Shown here: piece by piece, positions 23,801-35,510 of the stretch
Layout of the letters: each line of letters begins with the position of its first letter
Position numbering within the stretch: the stretch's first letter is position 1
DNA from: Physcia stellaris
Taxonomy: Eukaryota > Ascomycota > Lecanoromycetes > Caliciales > Physciaceae
NCBI GenBank assembly: GCA_018902385.1
Contig: JABSSW010000020.1
Span: forward strand, 124,001-188,000
Direction: 5' to 3'
Length of the DNA: 64,000 bases
Translations under genes and position numbers: made by a program
The notes under the pieces: model-generated
Database searches by the model: none
What the model saw: the letters and a program-made list of their open reading frames with translations, nothing else
Told to the model about the DNA's origin: nothing

Positions 23801-25251
23801 TTGATATAGGCCAACTACAATTATGATAATGATGTTCATGTTTATGTCACATGATCAACCTCTATGAATAGCTCTAAACCACTTAATGTCAACTCCCGAT
23901 TCGGAAATTTCCAAGTAATATTCTTATAGTACCCTCTTCGTCAACTAGCACTTTAGGGGTTTTATCCTATAGTGTTCAATATATTTATCCATACCCTGTC
24001 TTAACTCTACTTTATATATTACCACAATAGCAAAATGCAAACGCCAAAATACCTGTCAACAGCTCATTTCAGTACCGTCTTGAACCTGCTTATCGACAAA
24101 GTCAACACTTCATCAATTGAGAGACAGCACCCCATCTACCTGCACCACCTTATGTCCATGTCGCTTAGATATCCCGAACGGAAATACGAACGGAAACATT
24201 GGTATCGTTCAAGCCAAGCTGAGAATGACGCTTCAGGATTCAATCTTTGTAACTGCTACGAACCGGAACCCTTGAGCGGTTAAACGGTGATCAGCTCAAT
24301 TCCAACCCAAATCTTACAGAAACTATCACTTCGTTCCCCGCAACAATGGCTAAGGGTAGTGCGCCGCTCAACTCAACAAATCCTCTAGCCGAACGCAAAG
24401 TCAATTCAAATTAGGAACAAAACAAGTCCAGACAGATAAAGGACGAACAGGCAATAGCAAAAGCGAGAAGAGAGACACTGCCCCCTATCTCGTACCAGAT
24501 CTGGAGAGATCGGAGGGAGGCAGCAGCAGCGGCAAAGGGGGCAGTACTCCAGGAAGAAAGCTTCGGTATCTATACCAAGTTTCTTATTGCTACTAGTCAG
24601 TAGCGAACGATCTTGCGCTCAGAATGCATCGATGTCGTTTCCATAAAGCCCTTCCCAATAAGATTCCGACCCTGGAAGATCTTCTTCTCAATCGTTTTGA
24701 GATCTGACGACCAGCAGCAGTCACTTGTTCATACTCATTTCTAGGAAATTCTATTAATATGTGCAGCTCGGACACTTCGAGTCTAACAAGCAACGCGCCT
24801 CTTAGCATAGCATGCCATAGGATTTTCTAGGTTGCGGCCTTCATATCTTTATACACTTAAAGAATTTGTAGATCCAACCATTTACATATAATTCAAGAAT
24901 AAGCATAATGGTTGGAACATGATCAGCAATGTCAAGAAGCAAACGCAATGGACGCGTCGCAGACCGCTTATGCGGTAAGTGAGCAACGTTCAGAGACCTG
25001 ACAGAGAATGACATGAGTGCACAGACCGCGCGAAGTGTTCTACTAAAGGAAGCACAACCATTCTCAAAAACACAGTCGTGAAGAGTATAAGATAGCCACA
25101 AAAATCCTAGATGGAATGAACAAGCAAGAAACCAAGAATTCAATAGGACACCATCAAAGGCTATCGATTCTTTCAGGCCAGATGGAACCCGGATGTGGCC
25201 TGCAATTTCTACTGATGGGCGATTGGCACTATCGCCGTAGCGGAGTGTTCC
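20817..25251. other. Long intergenic stretch, no confident gene
   Basis: About 4.4 kb. Open frames at 21520-21822, 21906-22163 and 24035-24283 lack motifs. One possible two-exon small gene is listed separately at 22619. An antisense frame at 24841-25320 overlaps the better-supported plus-strand reading and is treated as a shadow. Confidence 0.4.
22619..22923 (+). CDS. Possible small two-exon gene or gene remnant
   Basis: A canonical intron is visible at 22737-22822 (donor GTAAGT, CTGAC motif, acceptor ATCAG). Joining 22619-22736 to 22823-22923 gives a 72-residue frame starting MQRWLGETPDQG, serine- and threonine-rich and then glycine-rich across the join. An upstream frame with similar composition suggests the true gene is longer or is decayed. 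No family is recognised and confidence is low. Confidence 0.22.
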
Positions 25252-26415
25252 ATGGAGGAAGGCATTGGCGATATCATGTCCCATACGTTCCAGATCTGCG
25301 CGAACAGGACCTGGCGACATATCCTGGCGCCACGCCTCGAGAAACTCGAGGTAAGGTATGAACTATTTTCGTTCTCTGAAGGATTGCACAATCACTGACG
25401 ATGTTAAGGAAGCACATTGACAAGGCTTATATTCGGAGGAAATGATTTCGATCTATTGAGACGATGTTGGGAAGAAGTACTATCGCAAAACATGTCGTTT
25501 AATCAGCTATTTCCAGGATATGTAAGTCTCATCGCATCAGAAGAAGAGAGGAAACTTTCAGCAGGGTTGCTCCGATCTCCCTTTGACTATGAACCCGTCA
25601 TCGCCGTCGTTGACTATCAACGATTCTTATGTCACGCGTATCGTCGAGAGACCGATGTTCTGAGTGAGTTTATAAATCATATCTCTCATCTGTTATCCAG
25701 ATTGACAAATTTAGAACTTCCAACCGCGTACGATCGAGAGACTGGTGAAAAACTCGATCATGACCGGCATCAAGACGTTCTTTACCATGGCACCATGCTT
25801 GGAGAATCCTTTGATGCCAGCCTGTTCAGTCATTCGCATCATCAAGGGTTCTACACACCTTTCGCTTTGGGGGCAGCCATCAGTCTATACTTCTACCTCG
25901 ATTCTTTGCCTCAGTTCAACATTGCAACGCCGAGATCACCTCACTACTCTTGTGAGTCTGCCTGTGGTTGTGGACAAGAGCTGTTTTCACGGGCTCACGG
26001 GAAGATTTTATCGCCAGAAACTTCTCTTGGCCTTTCGAGCACCTTTCCTGCCCGACGATGATGAGACATACTCGCTTTCCGGCCCTCGTTTAGCGAAGGA
26101 GACTCCCTCCTCTAACCGCGCATTCTACAGTCGATGATAGCATACAACTTGACCAATATCTTCAAGTGGGGCTATCAACCCGTTATCATTGTAGTACATG
26201 GAGCGGCGGACCTCACAGATTTTGCGGGGCTGCCCCGTAGCCCGTTTCACTACAAATCGGTAATCGCAGTGGTCGACTACCAGAGATTCCTATGCCATGC
26301 TTACCGACGCGAGACCAGTGTCCCAATACTTGCTATTTATATCAGAGATACTCCATTCCAGCCACTGCAGCAACGGAAAAGTACCTTTGCTAAGAGTTTC
26401 ACTCTACCTAACTGA
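25252..26415 (+). CDS. Unrecognised multi-exon gene or gene pair with a duplicated 30-residue motif
   Basis: I do not recognise the family. Coding character is supported by a block of 30 codons at 25564-25653 that recurs at 26227-26316. The two copies share 26 of 30 residues, while only 7 codons are identical, so differences are nearly all synonymous. A plausible first exon is 25252-25355 (MEEGIGDIMSHTFQIC) joined over an intron (donor GTATGA, CTGAC, acceptor at 25412) to a long exon open to 26061. Further splice signals occur at 25957-26021 and before 26122 (CTAAC then CTACAG). I could not find one frame through the whole stretch, so it may be two tandem paralogues, an incompletely resolved gene, or a decaying gene. 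Extents are approximate. Confidence 0.42.
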
Positions 26416-26494
26416 CGAGTGTCGCTGGCTGAATACTCAGTGAGCGCTGAGGAGGAAAACTGCTACACTCGCAAACGATTGGGAGGCGTTCATA

Positions 26495-26815
26495 ATGAAG
26501 CTGGGGTTTAAGCAAGAGACTGCTGATGGAACAATCGATCATGGCTTCAATATGATAAGATTCGCAGAGTCTGCGAAATACTGGTTGCTGGCCATCTCAG
26601 GCCTGAGATGGAGAGCACTCGAGGAATTGCGGGAAGAGTCAAGGCTACGACTCAGGATGAGACAAGACAGGAACAAGAAGCGAGGGATTCACCATGCCAG
26701 CCTGTCTCAGATCAATTTCATGATGCATTGCCGAAATACTGATCATATTCTAGATCTATTTAGCAAACAGGGAGAGTCACTTTTTGAATGGCTCGAAGAC
26801 AGATTCATACGCTGA
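26495..26815 (+). CDS. Hypothetical protein of 106 residues
   Basis: An ATG-started frame just downstream of the duplicated-motif region. The product is charged and helical, with an arginine- and glutamate-rich stretch (ALEELREESRLRLRMRQDR) and no signal peptide. It may be the last exon of the gene at 25252 rather than a separate gene. No family is recognised. Confidence 0.35.
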   Translation: MKLGFKQETADGTIDHGFNMIRFAESAKYWLLAISGLRWRALEELREESRLRLRMRQDRNKKRGIHHASLSQINFMMHCRNTDHILDLFSKQGESLFEWLEDRFIR

Positions 26816-27633
26816 GACACACTTCAGTATGGTAAAAGGGGCGAACCTCGTTGCAGCGCCCTCAGACGTGATATATCTGAGGTACTAGCTACTCAACGAC
26901 TACGGCTGTTAGTTAAGGCAAAGGGCTCATCGCTGCTCGCGCGATTGAGCTGAAGACGCCAGATGCGTACCAATGAACACAAGGATGGAATTGTAGCGCC
27001 AAAATCCGGCACTATTTGGCAATGAGTCTCCTAAATTCAATTGTCAATCGTACGAAAAGCTCTCTCATCGTTTTCCCATGGCACTCATTTCTTCGTGAAC
27101 GATCTCTAAGTCATCCTCGGCATTGAGATAACCATCCTCAATTACGTTTAAATGATAGTGTTTGGTCTTTTGTGCGACCGTTGTGACCGTCATCACAATC
27201 TGAGAAAAGGACTCGCCGTCAATTGGCGGAGTCGAAGTTCGTCTCCCATTCATGCTCTTTTGTTATCTTCCTCGAAGATTTAGTTCCAGAGCAAAATTAA
27301 CTTCGAGAAGCGCAGACTAACAAATGCTCTCAAAGGCGTCGGAAATCCGAATGCTGATCGCTGCGTTTTCATCGAAAAGTATCATTTCATCGCTGCAATT
27401 GACTGTTGTTTCCGCTATAGCTTCTGCGGTTGTCGCAGCCAAGCAGCGCTCGCCACGCGGTATCTGACTAGACCGCAGGACTTGCCAGAGTGTGCTGTGA
27501 CTTTATGGCCTCTTCCTACGCAATATCAAGAAAGACCACTTTGACAGATAATCGCAATGTCGCAGCAACAGGCAATCACTCAGTGACTATTTCGAAGAGC
27601 TTGTTGTGAGTGATGTGTGATCTTTTTCGAACA
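26816..27633. other. Intergenic, no gene seen
   Basis: About 0.8 kb with only short frames. Probably the 3' flanks of the genes on either side. Confidence 0.4.
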
Positions 27634-29598
27634 CTAGATTGGACTGCTCTTTAATCTTGCCGCATCATCGCAAATGACTTGCAATCTAAAATGGATGGCA
27701 TGACTTGACAAACGATGATCTGGACAGGTCCGCAACATATAGTTCTCGATGATGTTGATTACTTCTTCAAACACGCTGCCCGGTTTCCAGTGATCCTTGC
27801 AATGAGATATCCAGGTTGTAACGCTTGGACGAACCTTGGCGCTAATGTACTTTTCCTCACTTGCCAACAGAGTGAAGAAATAATCATCTTGCACCCTGTC
27901 GCCAAAAATAGGATCCGCTTCAAGTCTTGCGTGCGCAAATTGATCAAGCCCTTGCCGCCCTGATGATAGCCAGATTAATAGTTCCAGGAATATGCATGCC
28001 AGCGACCATATATCGTAGACGGGTCCTGCGGGTTTCTCAAGCTGGCACTCTGGCGCCTCATATGTACCAACATCGTTTGGAACGCTGAACTCATGAATAG
28101 AGTGAGAGAATTCCGCTTGGCCCATGCTTGAGATTTGCAGAATGCCACGCGGATAGTCCGGTGTTTTGACAAGTAATATATTGAGCGGATGCAAATCACC
28201 ATGACGACCATGAGTGATGGTATCATTATCGGAAGGCGTTGGCCGATGGATTGTACTGAGACCTTGAGCCAGCCCCGTCAGCTGTGTCAGTACCCAGTTC
28301 TCCGCTTCGGTGCTTTGGAAAGGATCCGGATCTTGTGCAAAGACCTGCCGAAGGTTCATTTCCGCCCATGGAAATATAAGACCGTGGTGTTCCAAGGATG
28401 AGAAGGATGCGAGGAGTCTGATAATATGTGAGGATTGACTCCCGTTCAAGATACGAAACGTCTTCAGTTCATGCATAAAATTTTTTTCTTTGAGCTCATG
28501 AACAGTTTCAGCGCGATTGAAGGGCGAGATTTCTGCGCGCTCTGACGTTCGGAAAATATTAAAGCTGCAACCACTTCACCGAGTCTTTCAGAGTTGAATA
28601 CATCCTGATGTGCCTCGTATACCTGGATTTGACTAATTGTTGAATTCCTCCCATCCGTAGGTTTGGAAGCTTCGAAGACGAATGGGAGTGGCATGATAGC
28701 GGGTATGTCCATGGCCTGATTGACAATTTTCGCCCAAGAGGTGAAGGGCTCCCATTGCGCTTCATAAAACTGTACTGTAAGATCCTGGACCCGGTCCTTG
28801 ACAACGTGCATTCTTGCAGCCTCGATTTCATTGTTCGATGTACGTTCGGTATTAGATATTCTTCTTGTGAGCGAGAATCCCAAAGAGCTTGTAGGGCCGA
28901 TGTGCAGGAGCATGCAGCACAGTTGTCTCTCTGCTGCCGACGGCTGCTGCAACGAAATCAATTCGCCGGATCGAAGTGGATCTGTCGAGGCACGAGTACA
29001 AGATATCTGCTCTTTCTGCATGGCAGCTTGATGCCACCAGCTTTGTCAAGCGAGGCCGAATGGATTCGACGGGATAATATCAGTGCTTGCTGGAATTTTG
29101 TCTTGGAATATGAGGGCGTCCTTAGCGCGCAGTGACCGAATCTATCTGTTCCTATGTACAGAACTATCAGTGTGCACGTACGGTCAGACTGGTATTTGCG
29201 TACCTCGGTCAGTTTTTCGGGCACTTCGAGGTGATAACTATCGTCTTGTTGCTTAGCACAGAGCATTAGCGAATTAGAGGATACAGAGTAAAGATGCCCT
29301 ACCCGAACTATGAAATATTCGCCGAAAAGCTTTTGCAGTAAATCTAGTAAAGCCCTCCGGTCTACATATCGGCTTGGAATGATTTGCGACTTCAACTTCA
29401 TAGTGGTTTCTACAGATCCGCAAGTCTTGCAGTGTGTCTTTTGAGAGTTGCTCACGGAGATACTTTGATAGATATCGCTACATCTCGAGGGAAGACCGAT
29501 GATTCTGGAAGAAAAACGTCAGCTGAGGCGGGGTAATTGGAAGGAACAAATTCCGCTATGTTAATTAGCGTATCTCTTCTTTCGGCGTGAAATCTCAT
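27634..29598 (-). pseudogene. Degenerate protein-kinase-like gene at the island border
   Basis: Minus strand; approximate exons are 29598-29464, 29395-about 29300, about 29246-29200, then a long part from about 29050 to 27634. The C-lobe is clear: HGDLHPLNILL at the catalytic loop, YEAPEC for APE, DIWSLACIFLELL in helix F. The DFG position reads ISSMGQAEF, so the metal-binding Asp is missing, and the glycine loop (GRNSTISQIQVY) lacks its usual glycines, while SIALKLF keeps the VAIK lysine. N-terminal parts resemble fungal kinase-like genes (VDRRALLDLLQKLF, EAQWEPF). The frame changes at a run of seven A around 28480, consistent with one lost base. I call it a pseudokinase gene that is probably broken. 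Its 5' end lies about 140 bp from the LINE. Confidence 0.6.
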
Positions 29599-30818
29599 AC
29601 GTAAATCGTCTGCACTTACTCTACAGCGCAACCCTGAGCTCAATCCTGAATCGCGTTGCGCAATCTTGTTCAATACAGCCCTAACCCTGAAGTCGTTCGG
29701 AGAAATTTGCCTGCTTGTCACAGAATATCAGTTAAAATAGAGTCAAACTTTGTTTTTCGTGCGCTAAAATTCATATAATCTTAAAATGACAGATTTTGCA
29801 ATCGAATTTCGCAAACTGAATTTCGCAACGTTTAAAAAATAATGAGTTTCGTTCAGTCAAACGTAATTTTACAAACGAAATTTGTTTAGATTTTTGCTGA
29901 ACTAAAACGATTAAAAAACACAATTTATGTTACAAATTCAATTTTTGAAATAATTCAACAACGAAACGTGATATTGATTTGATTAACGCGTCATTCGAAT
30001 CGTCGAATTTTTGCGCATCGATTAATGAACAATTAATAATGATAAAAAAAATAACATAATCGTTGTTAAATTAAACGAACGAAAACGTTCACGAGCAAAA
30101 AACAATATTGTTAAAAAACATCAAAAAATGTCGAAAATTCGTTCGAACAAAAAAAAAGCATCATCAAAAATTATTGAAAATTGATTTACAATCGTCGTGA
30201 CATATTTTGAAAACACGCAATTTGTATTTATTCAAAAAAACATGATGAACGCAATGAATAAAATGATTGTTCAATTCAACAAAAAACACGCGAAAATGAA
30301 AAAAAAACAATGTTTTGATTCGTCATGAAATTACAAAAATAATGATTTTTTTCAAATTTTTTTTTTCACGATCAAAACGAGTTTACGCAATTGAGCAATC
30401 GTCGTTGCGATTTTTTCAACGTTCAAAATTATCGCAAACAAAAACATCGAAATCATAATACGTTTGAACGATAACGAAAAAAAACAACAATTGAATCAAT
30501 ACGAAATCAAACGTATCGTCAATGAAATCAACACGTGCATTACGAAAAAAAAACATACAAATCAAAAATATTCAAACGATCAAAAAATTTTCGAATAATG
30601 ATTTCGCGATACACGCGATAAACGCAAAAAAAACAAAAAAATTGCGAAACAACAATGCATGAACGACGATATTCGATAAAAAAACAAAAACGATCGTTTC
30701 GATTTACGCGATTATGATCAACGAAATAAAAATCAAAAATTCGATTTAACAACGACAAAAAATAGAAAAACGACGATACGTAAAAAAAAAAAAAAAAAAA
30801 AAACGAAAACTTGAAAAA

Positions 30819-31124
30819 TGTAAGACTCAAGGGGTGTGGCACCAGAGATGTATAGCAGAGACGATTGTATGACTAGACTAATAACTGCAGAACTAACTAC
30901 CTTACAGACTTCTGCTTATATAGTCAGTCAATCTGCTCAATCGTACACACATTCCGAAGCATATTCGAAAGTATGAGCTTGTTGAGTTCAACCGAAGACC
31001 TGATGCTGACGTGGCCAGACTGGTCGTCTCCATGGCCTACCCGCTTCGGTGGCCGAACTGCTTGATAGCCTTATCGGGATCCGGCCCGCAGTGCCCTGCT
31101 GGCCTGAACCCTGAGTGCCTTACA
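30819..31124 (-). repeat. Left LTR of element 1 (least mutated copy)
   Basis: 306 bp, TG...CA ends, with normal base composition. It serves as the reference copy for reading the mutation pattern in the other four copies of this LTR in the window (35206, 38913, 49839, 56006). Confidence 0.88.
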
Positions 31125-32260
31125 TGCGCCCCCTCCTTAGCACCGAAGTCCCTTGAGGTGACCTCCTTCCATATGCATTGCAGTAGAGGTCCTGGGCTTG
31201 TGTATCTGTATGCTTTATCCTTGAGGCTTGGAGGACCGCTGTAATCGCGACCTCCGCACCTGGCTTGAAACCCTGGGGCTTGGAGGAGCACTGTGGCCGT
31301 GACCTCCGCACCCGGGTCCATATCATCATTCTCCTCGATTCATAACCAGCCTGCGTTAAAAACCTGAAAACCACCTTCGTGAGTGACTCAGGAAAAGCAT
31401 GGTCTGGTGGCTCCACTGCCTGCTGCTTCCAGGATCGAGAGCCTGATTTCGTACAATCCACAGCCCCCGATCTGGTGACTGACAGCTGACTGAGTGACAG
31501 AAAGACCGAATCCGAGTCCTTCTTTACCTCCTCATCTCCCTACTCCCGAGCCCCCATACAGGAATCGAACGTTACAATGATGCTAGGCGAAATAGGGCCG
31601 AATAACCGCGACCTCCGCAGGTGATATATCGGGCTTTCGAAACCTCCTCGGTCTCCTACTTCTACCTCACCATGATACTCAACGCTCAGTTAGACCGGGC
31701 AGCAGCCTCTGGAGGTGCTTCTGGCACGGTTCAGCCCTCCATGCGCCGTAAGCCCTAGGCCGTAAGCAGCACAGAGTTCGTGGCATGAGGCCGTGATGCT
31801 TGACATGACTGTTCAAGTCAGTTGCTTCGTCAAAGGGATTATACCTATAGAGCGCTGAACGCGTCACGATATCGATGACTGCCCGAGTCAGTTGTATCGT
31901 CAGGAAGACTGCTGAACGCGTCACGATATCGATGACTGCTCGAGTCAGTTGTATCGTCAGGAAGACTGCATCTGCCGTGCTATTGGCTTCCAGGTACGTT
32001 CCTGCTGTATGGCTTTACTTCTTGGCTTTATTTCTTGTCACTGCCGATGTCTTCTGGCTGATGTATGGGGTGATGTATGGGGTTTAGCGAAGCTCTCTTC
32101 CCCCTTTTAGCTTTTTAACTTCCTCAGGAAGCGAGACGACGTCAGGACGACTTATCTTCGGAAGACTTTGGCATCCCTCACGCTCTACTCTCCGATGGAT
32201 CGCTATGAGATTCACGTAAAGTTAGCCCATATCAATTCTCGTTGGATTGAGACGATAGCT
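31125..32260. other. Unmutated patch inside element 1 with tandem repeats
   Basis: Internal part of element 1 next to its left LTR. Its first 80 bases align with the AT-saturated bases following the LTR at 49839, showing common origin. A direct tandem repeat of about 57 bp lies at about 31857-31968, with a more diverged third copy upstream near 31800. No protein domain is recognised in this patch. Confidence 0.5.
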
Positions 32261-32443
32261 TATCGTGTGACTTTGAACGAGATGCTTGCTTGCAGTCTCT
32301 GATCCATGCTCGCATGCCAAGGTCCTGTCAAGATGTCCACAGTGGCTCATATCTCGCAGTTTGCGACCGTGCTTGCATGCTGAACTCGTGCTCGGTGCCC
32401 TGATGGACCACCTCGCTCGCTTGCTTTATTTGGCCAACATATG

Positions 32444-32700
32444 CTCTGAGGTGCTTCTCATCAAAGTGCTCGACCAGGTGCGTTCCACATCGAAGGCTCG
32501 GCCAGAGGTTGAACGGCGTTCTCTTTCAACTTTTCTCGATCTTCAATACTTCTGTATTGACTCTGAGGTGCTTCTCATCAAAATGCTCGACCAGAAGTTG
32601 TCTGTATTGAACGTTTTCTCTATAACTTCATTCGATCTACAATACTTTCGTATTGACTTTGAGGTGCTTCTCATCAGAGTGCTTGACCAGGAATTGTATC
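32444..32700. repeat. Triplicated block inside element 1
   Basis: A motif of about 30 bp (starting CTCTGAGGTGCTTCTCATCA) occurs three times, beginning near 32444, 32561 and 32657. The spacings are 117 and 96 bp, both multiples of three, consistent with a repeat within a former coding region of the element. Confidence 0.6.
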
Positions 32701-35205
32701 ACGCGAATGACGTTTTCTTCTTTTAAGATTTTTTGTTGTCAATGCGAGTGTGATCATATCAAGAATAGCTAATTTTTGTCTCACAACTGCACACGGGACT
32801 TGCGGCAATGAACGAATCGACTCGACAGACTGCCAGCGATTTTATCGTTTTATGTCTACTTTACTTCAGGTTCTTGATATGCTCCTGCTCAGTCACTCAT
32901 TGGTCAGACTCGAGAATTCGCGCACTACCAGTATTACTTTTAGCAATGGACGGATCACTCGACAAGATTGTCAGTGATTTTATCGTCGTATGCAACATCA
33001 TGTTCTTGAATATGCTTTCGTGCAGTCGTCTCATTGATCGACTGAAAAATCGATGCACTATTCAGTATTATTGTCTTCTACTCGTCGGCGACCACGTCTG
33101 ATGCACAATCGAAAGCAGAAACGAGATCACTCGTAAAATTAGTTTCTCGTTGTCAAAAGTCGATCGAATTCTTTATTTCTCTTTGAAGATCACCCGAGCA
33201 CGAAATACTTTTTTCAGTTGAAAACCTTTTGTAGAACATAGTCTTTCTTTATTTTCTTCAGTTGAAAACCTTCTGTAGGACAAAGTTTTCTGATTTGATC
33301 TTTGTATCGTTGCTTGAATCGCATCGAAATGACTTGAAAAATCACTATGATCGTGATTTCCGCATTTGACAGGCTCGAATTGATCGAAACGTTTGCAAAA
33401 ACCGTCGCAAATACGTCAGACTGACGATTGCTTCTGAACTCTCTTTCTCAGTGATTTCATTTTTATCGGATCGTGCTTTCTGAAATTTCGATGATGTTAT
33501 GATCGAACGCTGTTTATGACTTACTGCGTTGTCGAAGTCATATTGCTTTATTCGAAGCGTCAGTTTTCACATTGGCAAATCTAATCGAATCGAACTATTG
33601 CAAAATAGTTGTTTTTGAGAGTGCGCTTCGTCGACGCGATTGACATTTGCTTTGACTTCTACTTATGAAGTCATTGATTTCGCTTTTTTTTATTTTCTTT
33701 CTTGTGAAGCTTTGCTGATCCTTTTAGCATTGAAATCAAAAGGCGAAATCTACTGACTGATCATTGCTTTCTTGATTCTCGATAAGATTGAGTCTATACA
33801 AGCTCACTGCTCAAGATGTGCTTTATGCGAAGTCGTATTTTCGCTATTGAGTATTCGTACGAATACATCAAAGATTTTGTATTGACTATAGATTGTAGAA
33901 TCAGTTGACTCTTCCAATCCGAAATGCTCGAAACGATTTATGATGAAAAGGTTTTGCATTACAGAATGTCAAAATCGAATTTTCGTCGATATATTCACTC
34001 TGATCTTGCTGCATTCAGAGCAATTTCACGAAATCGACTAATTCAGATCAACTCTTAGAAGCTTTCGTTCAGAAAGCGTCTGTGACCGTTCTTGTTCGAA
34101 AACGATACTCGTACGAAGCAGACGTCAATGATTTGAATTGACTGTTGTTCAATGTCGCAGCATCGTGACTAAAAGTCTGAAACGAAACTGCTTGTAATTC
34201 AGCAAAGACATTGATTCGAATTGATCTTTTCATTGCAATTAGTCATGTCAGAACTTTTTGCGACAACGCTTGATGATATTGTCAGCAGGACTCGTCGCGA
34301 AAAATTCATTGCGACTATTGCTCGTTGCTTGATTACTGAAATTTTCACTATGCGATGTGAACTTGATCGAAAATGATCGGATCATTCATTTGTTGTATCG
34401 TCTTCAAATTCAACTTTTGCATTGCTTCAGATGCAGTTCTGTTGTATACATTGACAGTTTTCGCTGCCGAAACGTCGACGATACAGTGTATCTTGACTGA
34501 CTTTCTGTTAGTCTTATCGAACGTGGATTTTTTATCACCTTCGTGACTTGAAACTGTATTGCATTCATATAATTTCTCGTCCTTGTGTTCTTGTTGAGAT
34601 CGTCGTTTGATTTGTTCTCAAGAACGTTCTTGCTCTTCCGACTTCTGAGACTCTGTAGTGAAAGTGAGGCGATCAAAGTCGATGCTCTCGAGTTGTTTCT
34701 AGATGACTCGAATATAGAAGATTCATTTTACATGAAAGCTTCGGCAAGTTGCGCAGATTTTTCCAATCGTCTTAACGTTCTTGACCTGCTGTTACTGTTG
34801 TGAATAATCGAGAGCTTGAAACGTTTGACACTTGTCGCTGAAAACGTCAACGAAATGAAATGCTTTGAAATCACTTGCTGTATAATGTAGACTTCGCATT
34901 GCATCGAGATAATTTGTTCTTGTAGTTTTGCGTTAAAGCTTCTGTCTTGTAACTTTTCAAGCTCGGGCTCGCTCTCTAGACTGAACAATACGTGCTAGCA
35001 GAGCGATACAACCAATCATGATTGCGATACTTAGCTGTATAATTGTAAACTTTGTATTCTCGATCGGCTTTTCGTTTCGACTTTTGTAGAATCGATTTCT
35101 CGTCTCGATCGAGCGTCGAGGACGTAGCACGTTCAGTCATTGAGCTGCTTAATTGTACTTATACACGAGTGATGCTAATCTGATGATTATGATAGTTATT
35201 AGAAT

Positions 35206-35510
35206 GTAAGACTCAAGAGGTGTGGCACCAGAGATGTATAGCAAAAACGATTGTATGACTAGACTAATAACTGCAGAACTAACTATTTTACAGACTTCTG
35301 CTTATATAGTCAGTCAATCTGCTCAATCGTACACACATTTCGAAGCATATTCGAAAGTATGAGCTTGTTGAGTTCAATCGAAGATCTGATGTTGACGTGA
35401 TCAGACTGATCGTCTCCATGATCTATCCGCTTCGATGACCGAACTGCTTGATAATCTTATCGGAATCCGGTCCGCAGTGCCCTGCTGACCTGAATTCTGA
35501 ATGTTTTACA
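35206..35510 (-). repeat. Right LTR of element 1
   Basis: 305 bp. In coding orientation (minus) this is the 5' LTR. Just inside it lies AGTTATTAG (35195-35203), the reverse complement of CTAATAACT within the LTR (35264-35272), a likely self-priming site. Compared with the left LTR it carries about 27 transitions, all at CpC or CpT contexts. Confidence 0.88.

Larger units (their letters stand above)
30819..35510 (-). mobile_element. Gypsy-class LTR element 1, inserted in the LINE
   Basis: Fossil. LTRs of about 305 bp at both ends start TGTAAG and end TACA; the flanking duplication is AAAAA (30814-30818, 35511-35515). Coding orientation is minus: the right half (32.8-35.2 kb) matches, at lower mutation load, the pol region of the composite element at 50-56 kb. 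It is internally deleted compared with that relative and much of pol is missing; the remaining frames are broken in many places. The left 1.2 kb is nearly free of hypermutation, while the right half is increasingly AT-rich. Age: younger than the LINE it sits in, older than the Gag-only element. Confidence 0.82.

Noticed and set aside
24841-25320. A 159-codon minus-strand frame
   Set aside because: It lies antisense to the better-supported plus-strand exon at 25252 and has no recognisable domain or ATG context beyond chance.
31545-31595. GTTCGATTCC-type B box on the minus strand inside element 1
   Set aside because: No cloverleaf can be folded around it, and it lies in element internal sequence; probably coincidence.
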